Assembly: GCF_018598185.1 (NCBI RefSeq)
Contig: NZ_JAHESC010000022.1
Location: 60,131-124,130 of the forward strand
From: Dawidia soli
GTDB lineage: Bacteria; Bacteroidota; Bacteroidia; Cytophagales; Cyclobacteriaceae
Reading direction: 5' to 3'
Length of the DNA stretch: 64,000 nucleotides
The notes under the pieces are model-generated. The model was not told where the DNA came from, ran no database searches, and saw only the letters and a program-made list of their open reading frames with translations. Below are positions 1 through 7,352 of this stretch, piece after piece. Made by a program: the position numbers and the translations under genes. Every line of letters begins with the position of its first letter. Position 1 is the first letter of the stretch.

Positions 1-2
1 CT

Positions 3-2093
3 TTCCTGCTCGACAAGCAAGCCGACACCGCGGTGCCGCTACACGATGGACCACCGCGCGACGGCACGGACGTAATACTCTCATTCTGCCGCGACTCCAA
101 GGGCGATATGTGGCTGGGCTCCTACCGGGGCGGCGTCTTTTTATTTGACAAAACCGACACGGCTTTTACGCAACTGGCGCCATATGCCGAGATCAAGCAC
201 GCAGGTGAGAGCAACTCTGTATTGGCCATACGTCGTGACGGCGGTGATCTGTGGATCGGCACCGACGGCGGCGGGCTGGTGCGAAAAGGAATGGAGGGTA
301 CTACCTATTACAAGAAGCAGCGTGGTGGCCTTGCCGACAACACCGTGCTTTGCCTGGCCAAAGTAGATCATCGGCTCTATATCGGCACGTACACGGGCGG
401 CTTGTCTGTGTTAGATCTTACGACTGGATCTTTTACTACGTACGACAAACACAATGGCTTAGGCGATAACAGCGTGTGGGCACTGTACCCGGAGGGCGAC
501 CTGCTCTGGATCGGTACGAACCACGGCGGACTGCAATTACTCGATACCCGCTCGAACACTTTCCGCTCTTTTACGAACACACTGAAAAACCCGCGCACGA
601 TCAGCTCTAATACGATACGCTGCATCTACCGCGACAGCCGGCAGCAGTTGTGGGTCGGCACGGTGTCGGGGTTGAATGTGTTTCACGAGCGCAACGGCAC
701 ATTTACGACGTATTATCACGACGACGGCGCGGGTAGTATCAGCAGCGACAACGTTGTGTGTATGTATGAGGACAGCGAGAAGAACCTGTGGTTCGGGACG
801 CATGGCGGGGGCATTAACCGCTACGATTACGACACCCATACGTTTACCAGTTTTCAGGAGGAAGATGGATTAGCGGGTAACATTGTGTGCGGCATGCTGG
901 AGGACGAGCAGGGTTTTCTGTGGGTGAGCACCAACCGGGGACTGTCGCGGTTTGATGTACGAAAGAAAACGTTCAAGAATTTCGATACCCATGCCGGGCT
1001 CGCCAGCGCGGAGTTTAACATCGGTGCGCGGTATGCCGGCGGTGACGGACGTCTTTACTTTGGAAGTATAGCGGGCGTGACGTCGTTCCTGCCCCACCAC
1101 ATACGCGAGAATACGTTTGTACCGCCGGTGGTGATCACCGACTTTCAGGTGTTTAACAAGCCGCTGTTGCCGATGGACAAAACACGGGAGGTGACGCTGA
1201 ACCATACGCAGTCGATGTTCAGCCTGCGTTTTGCTGCTTTGAGCTTTAGCCACGCCGATAAGAATCGTTATGCGTACCGCCTGGTGCCGTTTGACGAAAC
1301 GTGGATCCAGGCCGGCACGACCAACACCGCCACGTATACCAATCTCGATCCGGGCACGTATACGTTTCAGGTGAAGGCTTCGAACAACGACGGTGTGTGG
1401 AACGAGCAATATGCTTCGCTGCGCATTGTGATCACGCCACCGTTTTGGAAAACCATGTGGTTTACGGTGCTGCTGTGCGCGGTCGTTACGGGCGGGCTGT
1501 ATGCTGCATACCGTTTGCAGATCAACAGCCTGCGTCGCCGGCAGCGTGCGTTGGCACAACTCGTAGCACAACGTACAACGGAGATCGAGGCCAAGAACAA
1601 ACAACTATTAGAGTCGGAACGGAGGCACGCGCAACTTGTCAACCAGCAACTGAACGACGAGCTGGCCGCGAAGAGCCAGGAGCTGACCGGCTCGACGTTA
1701 CTGATCATTCAAAAGAACAGACTGCTGGACGAGCTTAAGACAAAAATGAAAGATCTGCTGCGCAGTCCGGGCTCTAACAACCTGCGTGACTTTCGCCAGT
1801 TGGTGCAGCTGATCAATTATAATTTCAGTCCGGAAAAGGAATGGATGGAATTTACGTTGCACTTCTCGCGCGTGCACGGGCGATTTCTGGATACGCTGAA
1901 AAACAACTACCCTGAGCTGACGAACAATGATCTGCGGTTGTGCGCTTTGTATCGTATCGGGATCGCTACGAAGGATATCGCGGCGGCGATGAGCATTTCG
2001 CAGGCGAGTGTGAAGATGGCCCGGTATAGATTGCGGAAGAAACTGGGGTTGACGCCGGAGGAGGATATTACAGCGTTTTTGGAACAGATATAA
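3..2093 (+). CDS. Reg_prop/Y_Y_Y membrane sensor with C-terminal HTH (5' end outside window)
   Basis: The reading frame is open to the left edge, so the start codon lies outside the window; the first GTG at 33 is only an internal codon. The visible protein begins in beta-propeller repeats with recurring W-[IVL]-G-T-x-x-G-G motifs (about the first 350 residues), followed by a Y_Y_Y domain (around nt 1100-1430), one membrane segment (about nt 1443-1515), a charged coiled coil and a LuxR-like helix-turn-helix near the C-terminus (about nt 1900-2085, with the segment ATKDIAAAMSISQASV). There is no histidine-kinase or receiver domain, so this is a one-component-like sensor: a periplasmic propeller coupled directly to a cytoplasmic DNA-binding domain. 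Such proteins usually control carbohydrate or nutrient uptake genes in Bacteroidota. The ligand and the target genes cannot be told from this sequence. Confidence 0.9.
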   Translation, partial: FLLDKQADTAVPLHDGPPRDGTDVILSFCRDSKGDMWLGSYRGGVFLFDKTDTAFTQLAPYAEIKHAGESNSVLAIRRDGGDLWIGTDGGGLVRKGMEGTTYYKKQRGGLADNTVLCLAKVDHRLYIGTYTGGLSVLDLTTGSFTTYDKHNGLGDNSVWALYPEGDLLWIGTNHGGLQLLDTRSNTFRSFTNTLKNPRTISSNTIRCIYRDSRQQLWVGTVSGLNVFHERNGTFTTYYHDDGAGSISSDNVVCMYEDSEKNLWFGTHGGGINRYDYDTHTFTSFQEEDGLAGNIVCGMLEDEQGFLWVSTNRGLSRFDVRKKTFKNFDTHAGLASAEFNIGARYAGGDGRLYFGSIAGVTSFLPHHIRENTFVPPVVITDFQVFNKPLLPMDKTREVTLNHTQSMFSLRFAALSFSHADKNRYAYRLVPFDETWIQAGTTNTATYTNLDPGTYTFQVKASNNDGVWNEQYASLRIVITPPFWKTMWFTVLLCAVVTGGLYAAYRLQINSLRRRQRALAQLVAQRTTEIEAKNKQLLESERRHAQLVNQQLNDELAAKSQELTGSTLLIIQKNRLLDELKTKMKDLLRSPGSNNLRDFRQLVQLINYNFSPEKEWMEFTLHFSRVHGRFLDTLKNNYPELTNNDLRLCALYRIGIATKDIAAAMSISQASVKMARYRLRKKLGLTPEEDITAFLEQI

Positions 2094-2216
2094 TCTATAG
2101 GTCAACCCAGTTGTTGGTTATAACGGTGGTGGTGCCGCGCCCTGGGCTAATATGAGCTGAGCCCCACAACAAACCACATTGAGCTTCAAAACAAAGCCCG
2201 AGCGTTGTTGCTGCTC

Positions 2217-2224
2217 TACCTTTG
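2217..2224 (+). promoter_or_regulatory. Putative Bacteroidota -7 box
   Basis: TACCTTTG fits the Bacteroidota -7 consensus TAnnTTTG and sits 23 bases before the SDR start codon. No good TTTG-type -33 element is seen at the expected distance, so this rests on one box only. Confidence 0.4.
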
Positions 2225-2247
2225 CTGTTGTTAAATCAAGAAAGACA

Positions 2248-3132
2248 ATGACAAAAGTATGGTTCATTACCGGCAGCTCCCGCGGTTTGGGACGTGCCCT
2301 GACAGAAGCAGTATTAGCGAACGGCGATCGTGTGGCGGCTACGGCGCGCAATCCTGAACAATTGCAAGACCTGGTGCAGCAGTATCCCGACCGGCTTTAT
2401 CCCGTGCGGCTGGATGTGACAAAACATGACGAGATATACCAGGCCGTGCGCAATGTGGTTGCTCATTTTGGGAAGATCGATGTGTTGGTAAACAATGCCG
2501 GCTTTGGCATTACCGGCGCGGCCGAGGCGTTTACCGACGAGCAGGTTCGCAGCCAGCTGAATACGAATCTCTATGCGCCGATCGAAGTGACGCGGGCTGT
2601 ATTGCCCTATATGCGCAAGCAGCGGTCGGGGCACATTCTGCAGATCAGCTCGATCGGTGGCCGTATAGGCAACCCCGGGCTGACGATGTACCAGGCGGCA
2701 AAGTTCGGCCTGAGCGGCTTTAGCGAGGCCTTGGCGAAGGAGGTCGCGCCGCTGGGCATTCGTGTTACGTGTGTGGAGCCGGGTGGCTTTCGTACGGACT
2801 GGGCCAGTGCGTCGATGAGCTATGCGCCGCATGTGGAAGGGTATGAGACCACGGTCGGCTTTATGGCTACGCGTTTTAAGGGTGATGGTTTTATACCGGT
2901 GGGTGACCCGAAGAAGGCTGCAAAGGTGATGATCGAGCTGGTGGCCGGTCCGACGGCGCCGGTGCACCTGGTGCTGGGCAGTGAGGCGGCGGGGTTCCTG
3001 AAGCACGCTGACAAACAACGGCAGGCGGAGTTTGAGCAGTGGATGCCGGTCACGCTTTCTACGGATCATGATGATTCGGAGAATTTCCTGGAGTCGGATG
3101 CAGCGAAGGCGCTGATGGGTATGACGAAGTAA
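2248..3132 (+). CDS. SDR-family oxidoreductase (classical type)
   Basis: A 294-residue short-chain dehydrogenase. The nucleotide-binding motif TGSSRGLG lies at residues 8-15, the NNAG motif at about 82-85, the catalytic serine in ISSIGG near residue 135 and the YxxxK pair at Tyr148/Lys152. Length and the C-terminal extension resemble the group of uncharacterised classical SDRs often annotated as oxidoreductase or SDR family protein. I chose the ATG at 2248 rather than the in-frame codon at 2179 because the Rossmann strand (KVWFITGSS) begins right after it and a -7 box lies between the two. It stands alone, followed by a strong terminator. The substrate is unknown. Confidence 0.9.
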   Translation: MTKVWFITGSSRGLGRALTEAVLANGDRVAATARNPEQLQDLVQQYPDRLYPVRLDVTKHDEIYQAVRNVVAHFGKIDVLVNNAGFGITGAAEAFTDEQVRSQLNTNLYAPIEVTRAVLPYMRKQRSGHILQISSIGGRIGNPGLTMYQAAKFGLSGFSEALAKEVAPLGIRVTCVEPGGFRTDWASASMSYAPHVEGYETTVGFMATRFKGDGFIPVGDPKKAAKVMIELVAGPTAPVHLVLGSEAAGFLKHADKQRQAEFEQWMPVTLSTDHDDSENFLESDAAKALMGMTK

Positions 3133-3162
3133 TCCGGCCATACAACCCGGCTGCGGCCAGTT

Positions 3163-3198
3163 ATGCTTGTATGCGCTTCGCGCATACAAGCATTTTTT
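3163..3198 (+). terminator. Rho-independent terminator after the SDR gene
   Basis: A perfect 13-bp inverted repeat (ATGCTTGTATGCG and its complement, extendable by one C-G pair across a short loop) is followed by TTTTTT. It lies 30 bases after the SDR stop. On the other strand the stem has no T tract, so it mainly serves the plus strand, keeping reading-through away from the convergent DoxX gene. Confidence 0.9.
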
Positions 3199-3201
3199 GT
3201 T

Positions 3202-3579
3202 TTACTTCGCCGTCAGCAGGGGTTTGTAGTGATCGCGTTTGGCGTAGGCCAGAAACAAGGCGCCGGCGAGGACGAAGATGGCTACGGGCATGCCGTCGGG
3301 AGCGAGCAAGAGGTGGACAAAGAAGATGTTGACGATAATGGGGAAGAGTACGACCAGTGCCAGGGGCACAAAGAAGCCCGAGATGAGTGCCAACGAGCAA
3401 ATCAGCTCGGTTCCTTTAATGAGGGTCATGAGGTAACCCGACGCCGCGAGGCCCTCGCTGAAGGTTTTCATGTTGCCTTCCAGCGGCGGCACAGGTATGA
3501 GGTTGAAAAAATACGATACGGATGAGAAGAGGAAAAGAAGGCCCATCAGTACGCGGACAATGATTACAGCGATTTTCAT
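3202..3579 (-). CDS. DoxX-family small membrane protein
   Basis: A 125-residue integral membrane protein with about four hydrophobic helices and the DoxX-like start (KIAVIIVRVLMGLLFLFSS) and middle (PLEGNMKTFSEGLAASGYLM). DoxX-family proteins are poorly defined; some act with quinone or thiosulfate oxidation or in redox stress, but nothing here points to one role. It is single, convergent with the SDR gene, and preceded by a long non-coding stretch. Confidence 0.85.
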   Translation of the reverse strand: MKIAVIIVRVLMGLLFLFSSVSYFFNLIPVPPLEGNMKTFSEGLAASGYLMTLIKGTELICSLALISGFFVPLALVVLFPIIVNIFFVHLLLAPDGMPVAIFVLAGALFLAYAKRDHYKPLLTAK

Positions 3580-3980
3580 AATTATTCAGAGTTTAAGGTT
3601 TGACAATGTTGTTTTCTACCGGGTTTCTGTATCAATTTACCTGAAACCTTTTGGTTGCACAAACATACTTGCTAAAAAGGCGGTTGTGTGAGTGGAGTTC
3701 GCGACAACATGAGGGGGCAAACAGGACAGCCTTGTTGTACAAGCATGCCTGGCTAATTCCTTGAAAAACTGAACAAAAACCAGACGTTCCCTACTGGCAC
3801 CCCGCCCCCATGTGAAGCTTTGCCAATGGGCTTGTCTCATTATCCCCCCGACGTTGTCATGTTAGCGACGGACAGGCGCCCTTCTTAGATTCTATCTTTG
3901 ACGTATAGCTGGCAGCACACCGGCCGGCACGCAGGCATAACACTTTAGCAGACTACCCGATACATAAACATAAAACAACC
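3580..3980. other. Divergent intergenic region, no gene seen
   Basis: This stretch between the divergently read DoxX gene and the DUF1579-like gene holds only short open frames without family features. TATCTTTG at 3893-3900 fits the -7 consensus TAnnTTTG and could serve the plus-strand gene at 3981, though no -33 partner is clear. I see no RNA gene or repeat in it. Confidence 0.4.
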
Positions 3981-4430
3981 ATGGCAACGGAGAATACACA
4001 GCCCACGACAGCGCATAAGCTGATGGGCACACTCGAAGGACGCTGGCGCACGCAGGGGCAGACGGTGGCAACAAAAGATGCACCTTCCATTAAGATAGAA
4101 GGAACGGATACCTATGAGTGGCTGCCGGGCGGATTTTTTATGATACACCGCGTCGACGTACGGATGGGTACAGACGACGCAAAGACGCTGGAGGTCATCG
4201 GTTACGACGTCGCCACAAACACTTATCTCACAACGTTCTTTGACAACCTGGGCAATACCGGCTCTTACCGGGCGACTGTACACGGCGATGTGTGGACTTT
4301 CCAAGGCGCGGCGGATCGCGCTACCCTCACCATCAGCGACCGGGGTAACGCCATGCGGGCTCACTGGGAGCGCACCGATGACGGTGTGCATTGGCAGGAC
4401 TGGATGCAGATCTCCTTAACCCGTCTGTAA
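3981..4430 (+). CDS. DUF1579-like protein
   Basis: A 149-residue soluble protein without signal peptide. The start (MGTLEGRWRTQG), the YEWLPGGFFMIHRVD segment and the beta-strand-rich spacing of Trp and Gly residues resemble the DUF1579 family and related lipocalin-like folds. The final third (MRAHWERTDDGVHWQDWMQ) is typical of these proteins. Function is unknown. The next gene begins 11 bases after the stop, so the two are probably cotranscribed. Confidence 0.7.
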   Translation: MATENTQPTTAHKLMGTLEGRWRTQGQTVATKDAPSIKIEGTDTYEWLPGGFFMIHRVDVRMGTDDAKTLEVIGYDVATNTYLTTFFDNLGNTGSYRATVHGDVWTFQGAADRATLTISDRGNAMRAHWERTDDGVHWQDWMQISLTRL

Positions 4431-4441
4431 TAGCCCGCCCT

Positions 4442-4996
4442 ATGAAACACACCATCTTATTTATTCACAGTGCCGGTTCCCAGGAGGGAGAGCATGAGGG
4501 AAGCAACGATCTGCTGCGGCATCTGCGTGCCGGGCTCGGGGCGGATGTCACCCTGCTGGCGCCGCGCATGCCTTCGCCCGATAGCCCCACGTATGCCTCG
4601 TGGAAGCAGGCGCTCGACGCGTTGGTTCCGACGCTGCCCGGGGAAGTAGTGCTGATGGGCCACTCACTGGGCGGGTCGGTATTGCTCAAATATCTCTCGG
4701 AAGAAGCCTTCGCTCCGCGCATCGCGGGCATGGTGCTGATAGCCATGCCTTACTGGGGAATGGACGATTGGGAGGTAGATGAATACTTGTTGCGGAAGGA
4801 TTTCCCTACCGGACTACCCGTTATTCGCCCCCTGTATCTGTATCACAGCGAAGACGATGACGTCGTGTCTTTCGAGCATGTGCATTACTATGCCGGGAAG
4901 CTGCCGGCGGCAACGGTACGCACACCTGTCGGGATGGGCCATGTCTTTGCGAAGCCCTGCCCCGCGCTGGTTGGCGACGTCCGGAGCCTTTTATAA
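4442..4996 (+). CDS. RBBP9/YdeN-like alpha/beta hydrolase
   Basis: A 184-residue alpha/beta hydrolase. The nucleophile elbow is GHSLGG with Ser75; the acid is one of Asp138-140 in HSEDDD; the catalytic His is His167 in GMGH. The short length, lack of a lid domain and N-terminal FIHSAG segment fit the RBBP9/YdeN serine hydrolase group. The ATG at 4442 fits the family start; an upstream in-frame codon would overlap the previous gene. It probably forms a two-gene operon with the DUF1579-like gene. The natural ester or amide substrate is not known. Confidence 0.85.
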   Translation: MKHTILFIHSAGSQEGEHEGSNDLLRHLRAGLGADVTLLAPRMPSPDSPTYASWKQALDALVPTLPGEVVLMGHSLGGSVLLKYLSEEAFAPRIAGMVLIAMPYWGMDDWEVDEYLLRKDFPTGLPVIRPLYLYHSEDDDVVSFEHVHYYAGKLPAATVRTPVGMGHVFAKPCPALVGDVRSLL

Positions 4997-5002
4997 GGAG
5001 TG

Positions 5003-5455
5003 TCAGAGGCGATTCCGCTTCTTTAAATAGCGAAATACATAATAGCCAATACCGACTCCGATGGTGTTGGCTACCATGTCGAAGACGGAGAAGCTACGCC
5101 CGGGAACGAACCGTTGGAGGAACTCGATGCCGATGCCCGCGACAATGCTGAAGATGGCGGAAATGAGTACCGGACGGGCCGGTGCGCCTCGTAGCGCAGT
5201 GTGTTTCCCGAGGGCATACGCGGTCAATACCATCTGAATACCAAAGAGAATGAAGTGAACGATCTTGTCGATCCGGAAGGAAAATCCTACTTCGGGAATG
5301 GCGGGACCGGGAATGAGTGTAAGCACCAGCACTATGAGCAGCCACACGAGCGCGGGCCACGAGTATCGCATTATCATGGGGGCGAAATAACTAAAAAAGT
5401 CTGAGATGACGCTGTTTTCCGAGGGGAGTAAGGCTTGTACCGCGGGTGCTGGCAT
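5003..5455 (-). CDS. VanZ-like membrane protein
   Basis: A protein of up to 150 residues with four hydrophobic segments and the VanZ-family features IDKIVHFILFG and a Glu-rich helix (GIEFLQRFVPGRSFSVFDMVAN). VanZ itself raises teicoplanin resistance, but most family members have no known role. The start is uncertain: an internal Met at about residue 28 (nt 5374), just before the first membrane helix, is as likely as the first ATG. It faces the hydrolase gene tail to tail with a 6-base gap. Confidence 0.85.
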   Translation of the reverse strand: MPAPAVQALLPSENSVISDFFSYFAPMIMRYSWPALVWLLIVLVLTLIPGPAIPEVGFSFRIDKIVHFILFGIQMVLTAYALGKHTALRGAPARPVLISAIFSIVAGIGIEFLQRFVPGRSFSVFDMVANTIGVGIGYYVFRYLKKRNRL

Positions 5456-5555
5456 GCACTTTTAGTGCTCTGAAAAAAAACTGTATCGCATATTATTTGG
5501 TGTGATGCAGAAGGGATGTATATTTAAAATTATTTACACTAAACTCATTCGAAAA

Positions 5556-5969
5556 ATGGCAAAAAAAGCGAGTAAGAAGGTTGCAAAAAAAGCAGCCCCG
5601 AAAAAGGCAGCGAAGGCTGCTAAGAAAGTAGTAAAGAAGGTTGCTAAGAAAGCTGCCCCTAAGAAGGCTGCTCCTAAGAAAGCTGCTGCTCCCAAGAAGG
5701 CTGCTAAGAAGTCGGCCCGCAAGCCGAATGCAGCGTTCATGGCTCCCATGACACCTAGCCCTGCGCTGGCAGACGTAATCGGTAACAAGGCAGTACCCAG
5801 AACCGAAGTGATCAAGAAGATCTGGGACTACATCAAGAAGAACGGCCTGCAAGACAAAAAGAACCGTCGTATGATCAATGCTGACGCTAAGCTGAAAGTT
5901 TTATTCGCCGGCAAGGGTCAAATCTCGATGTTCGATTTAGCGACAATCGTAACCAAGAACGTAAAATAA
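5556..5969 (+). CDS. Histone-H1-like tail fused to SWIB/MDM2 domain
   Basis: A 137-residue basic protein. Residues 1-58 are almost only Lys and Ala (repeats of KKAAPKKA type), like bacterial histone-H1-like and AlgP-type DNA-binding tails. Residues 60-137 form a SWIB domain (PSPALADVIGNKAVPRTEVI, then WDYIKKNGLQDKKNRRMI). The likely role is nucleoid binding or protein docking on DNA; the partner is unknown. The ATG at 5556 was chosen over an upstream in-frame ATG because the lysine tail starts there and AT-rich leader precedes it. It is monocistronic with a strong terminator. Repeated AAG/GCT codons make the tail prone to length variation. Confidence 0.9.
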   Translation: MAKKASKKVAKKAAPKKAAKAAKKVVKKVAKKAAPKKAAPKKAAAPKKAAKKSARKPNAAFMAPMTPSPALADVIGNKAVPRTEVIKKIWDYIKKNGLQDKKNRRMINADAKLKVLFAGKGQISMFDLATIVTKNVK

Positions 5970-5976
5970 TTCGCTG

Positions 5977-6030
5977 AAAGGGCACTACGGTCATTTGCCT
6001 CGAAGCAAATGACCGCCCCTTTAAATTTCC
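5977..6030 (+). terminator. Terminator after the SWIB gene
   Basis: An 11-bp perfect stem (CGGTCATTTGC with a 6-base loop) lies inside a second pairing of AAAGGG with CCCTTT, followed by AAATTT. It begins 8 bases after the stop codon. Confidence 0.8.
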
Positions 6031-6100
6031 CGCTCACACCCCGCACGCCCATCCCCATCGTTAACCGCTACGCCTGTAGCCCCCAGCTCTCCCTCCTTCC

Positions 6101-7333
6101 ATGCTCGTAAAAAAGCTTGCAGTACCTCTGATCAACGGCAAAATACTGGCCGAGGCCCAGCATGTTTACATTGCCACGGCCGCCATTTCACAGGCAGGAT
6201 TTGACTTTATCAACAGTCGCATTCCGCCGAAATGCAAGATCGAGATCGTCACCGGGTTTGACGTCCTTACCTCTGTACAGGTGCTGCGCCGCCTCTGGAA
6301 ACACTACCAGGACCGTATCACGCTGAGTGTTTATACCAAAAATTTCTTTCACCCGAACCTCTATATTTTTGATCTGCCCTTTCGCAAGTCGGTTGCGTTT
6401 GTCGGCTCCGGGCACTTTACGCTGGGCGGGATCAAGGACCACGAAGAGATTTTCTTTCGGGTGGATGACCAAAAAGAGATCGAGGCGCTGAAGTCCTGGT
6501 TCACGGGCTATTACGAGTTTGCCGAGCCTTTGACAGAGAATCTATTGCGGGAGTACGAATCGATCTACCCGGCGCTCAAACAACGCGAGATTGCGTCGCG
6601 ACGGGAGCTGGATCAAGCGCTGGCCCTGACCACCGCCGGGTTTCAATGGGATAGCATTCGCTTTAAGACCCAGTATTTTAAGAAGGAAGACTTTCTGACC
6701 TTCGACCGCCAGAAGGCGTTGCTCGCTACCCCCGAGGTACAGGCCGAGCGGCAACAGGTCCTCACCAAGTTGTCGCAATTATATGATGCCTTAAAACCTG
6801 CCCTGCGCACGGTAGGGCTCGCGGGCCGCACCGACGTGGCGCCCGCTACAGCGAGCCTCCTGCCGGCCGAGCATCCCTATCAAAAGCTGCGCAGCCTCTG
6901 GTTGGATCTTGCGCCGCAGCCGGCACCCGACGGTTTGTACCTGCGTCTGACCGTTGGCCCGCAAGACGTGAGCATGGGTATTACCTCCGACCTTGCCGGC
7001 ACCGGTAAGGCCGACCGGCAGCATTTCCATAAACAGCTCTATGATCCGGGCTATCGCTCGGCGTTTCTGCAACGACTGGCAGCACTGGGCCCCGGCTATA
7101 CGCTGGAGTGTGCCGGCGTGGTACAGCCCGTGGAGAGCTTTCAGCAGGCAGATGTGCTTTGGGAGTTTCTAAAGGCAGATGAAGAAATGTATTTTCCGCT
7201 GATCATCAGCCGGTCGTACGGACCGGGCGACCCGGCCGTGGGAACGGATAAGATCACAACCACGATTACCCAGGCCCTGGACGCATTAACGCCCCTGTAC
7301 CGGCACATCGTACCGGCGGCCTCCTCTCAGTAG
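6101..7333 (+). CDS. Phospholipase-D-like protein with altered HKD motif
   Basis: A 410-residue cytoplasmic protein. The first 160 residues have the PLD-like nuclease order: strand-rich start, FFHPNLYIFD where HxK is expected, then GSGHFTLGGIKDHEE, which matches the GSxNxT...E half of an HKD site. The Lys of HKD is replaced by Asn (H-P-N), so the site may be inactive or altered. Only one such motif is present, as in PLD-like proteins that dimerise. Residues 160-410 are unassigned. No restriction, helicase or toxin partner lies beside it. The call rests on motif reading and could be checked by structure prediction. Confidence 0.6.
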   Translation: MLVKKLAVPLINGKILAEAQHVYIATAAISQAGFDFINSRIPPKCKIEIVTGFDVLTSVQVLRRLWKHYQDRITLSVYTKNFFHPNLYIFDLPFRKSVAFVGSGHFTLGGIKDHEEIFFRVDDQKEIEALKSWFTGYYEFAEPLTENLLREYESIYPALKQREIASRRELDQALALTTAGFQWDSIRFKTQYFKKEDFLTFDRQKALLATPEVQAERQQVLTKLSQLYDALKPALRTVGLAGRTDVAPATASLLPAEHPYQKLRSLWLDLAPQPAPDGLYLRLTVGPQDVSMGITSDLAGTGKADRQHFHKQLYDPGYRSAFLQRLAALGPGYTLECAGVVQPVESFQQADVLWEFLKADEEMYFPLIISRSYGPGDPAVGTDKITTTITQALDALTPLYRHIVPAASSQ

Positions 7334-7352
7334 CCTGGATCTGATCTTGCTT

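Noticed and set aside
870..1604. 244-residue minus-strand open frame inside the propeller sensor gene.
   Set aside because: It lies fully opposite a gene with clear domains and is rich in Arg and His as expected from antisense reading; no family features.
5534..5815. 93-residue minus-strand frame opposite the lysine tail.
   Set aside because: It arises only from the repeated AAG/GCT codons read on the other strand (Phe/Leu/Ala repeats).
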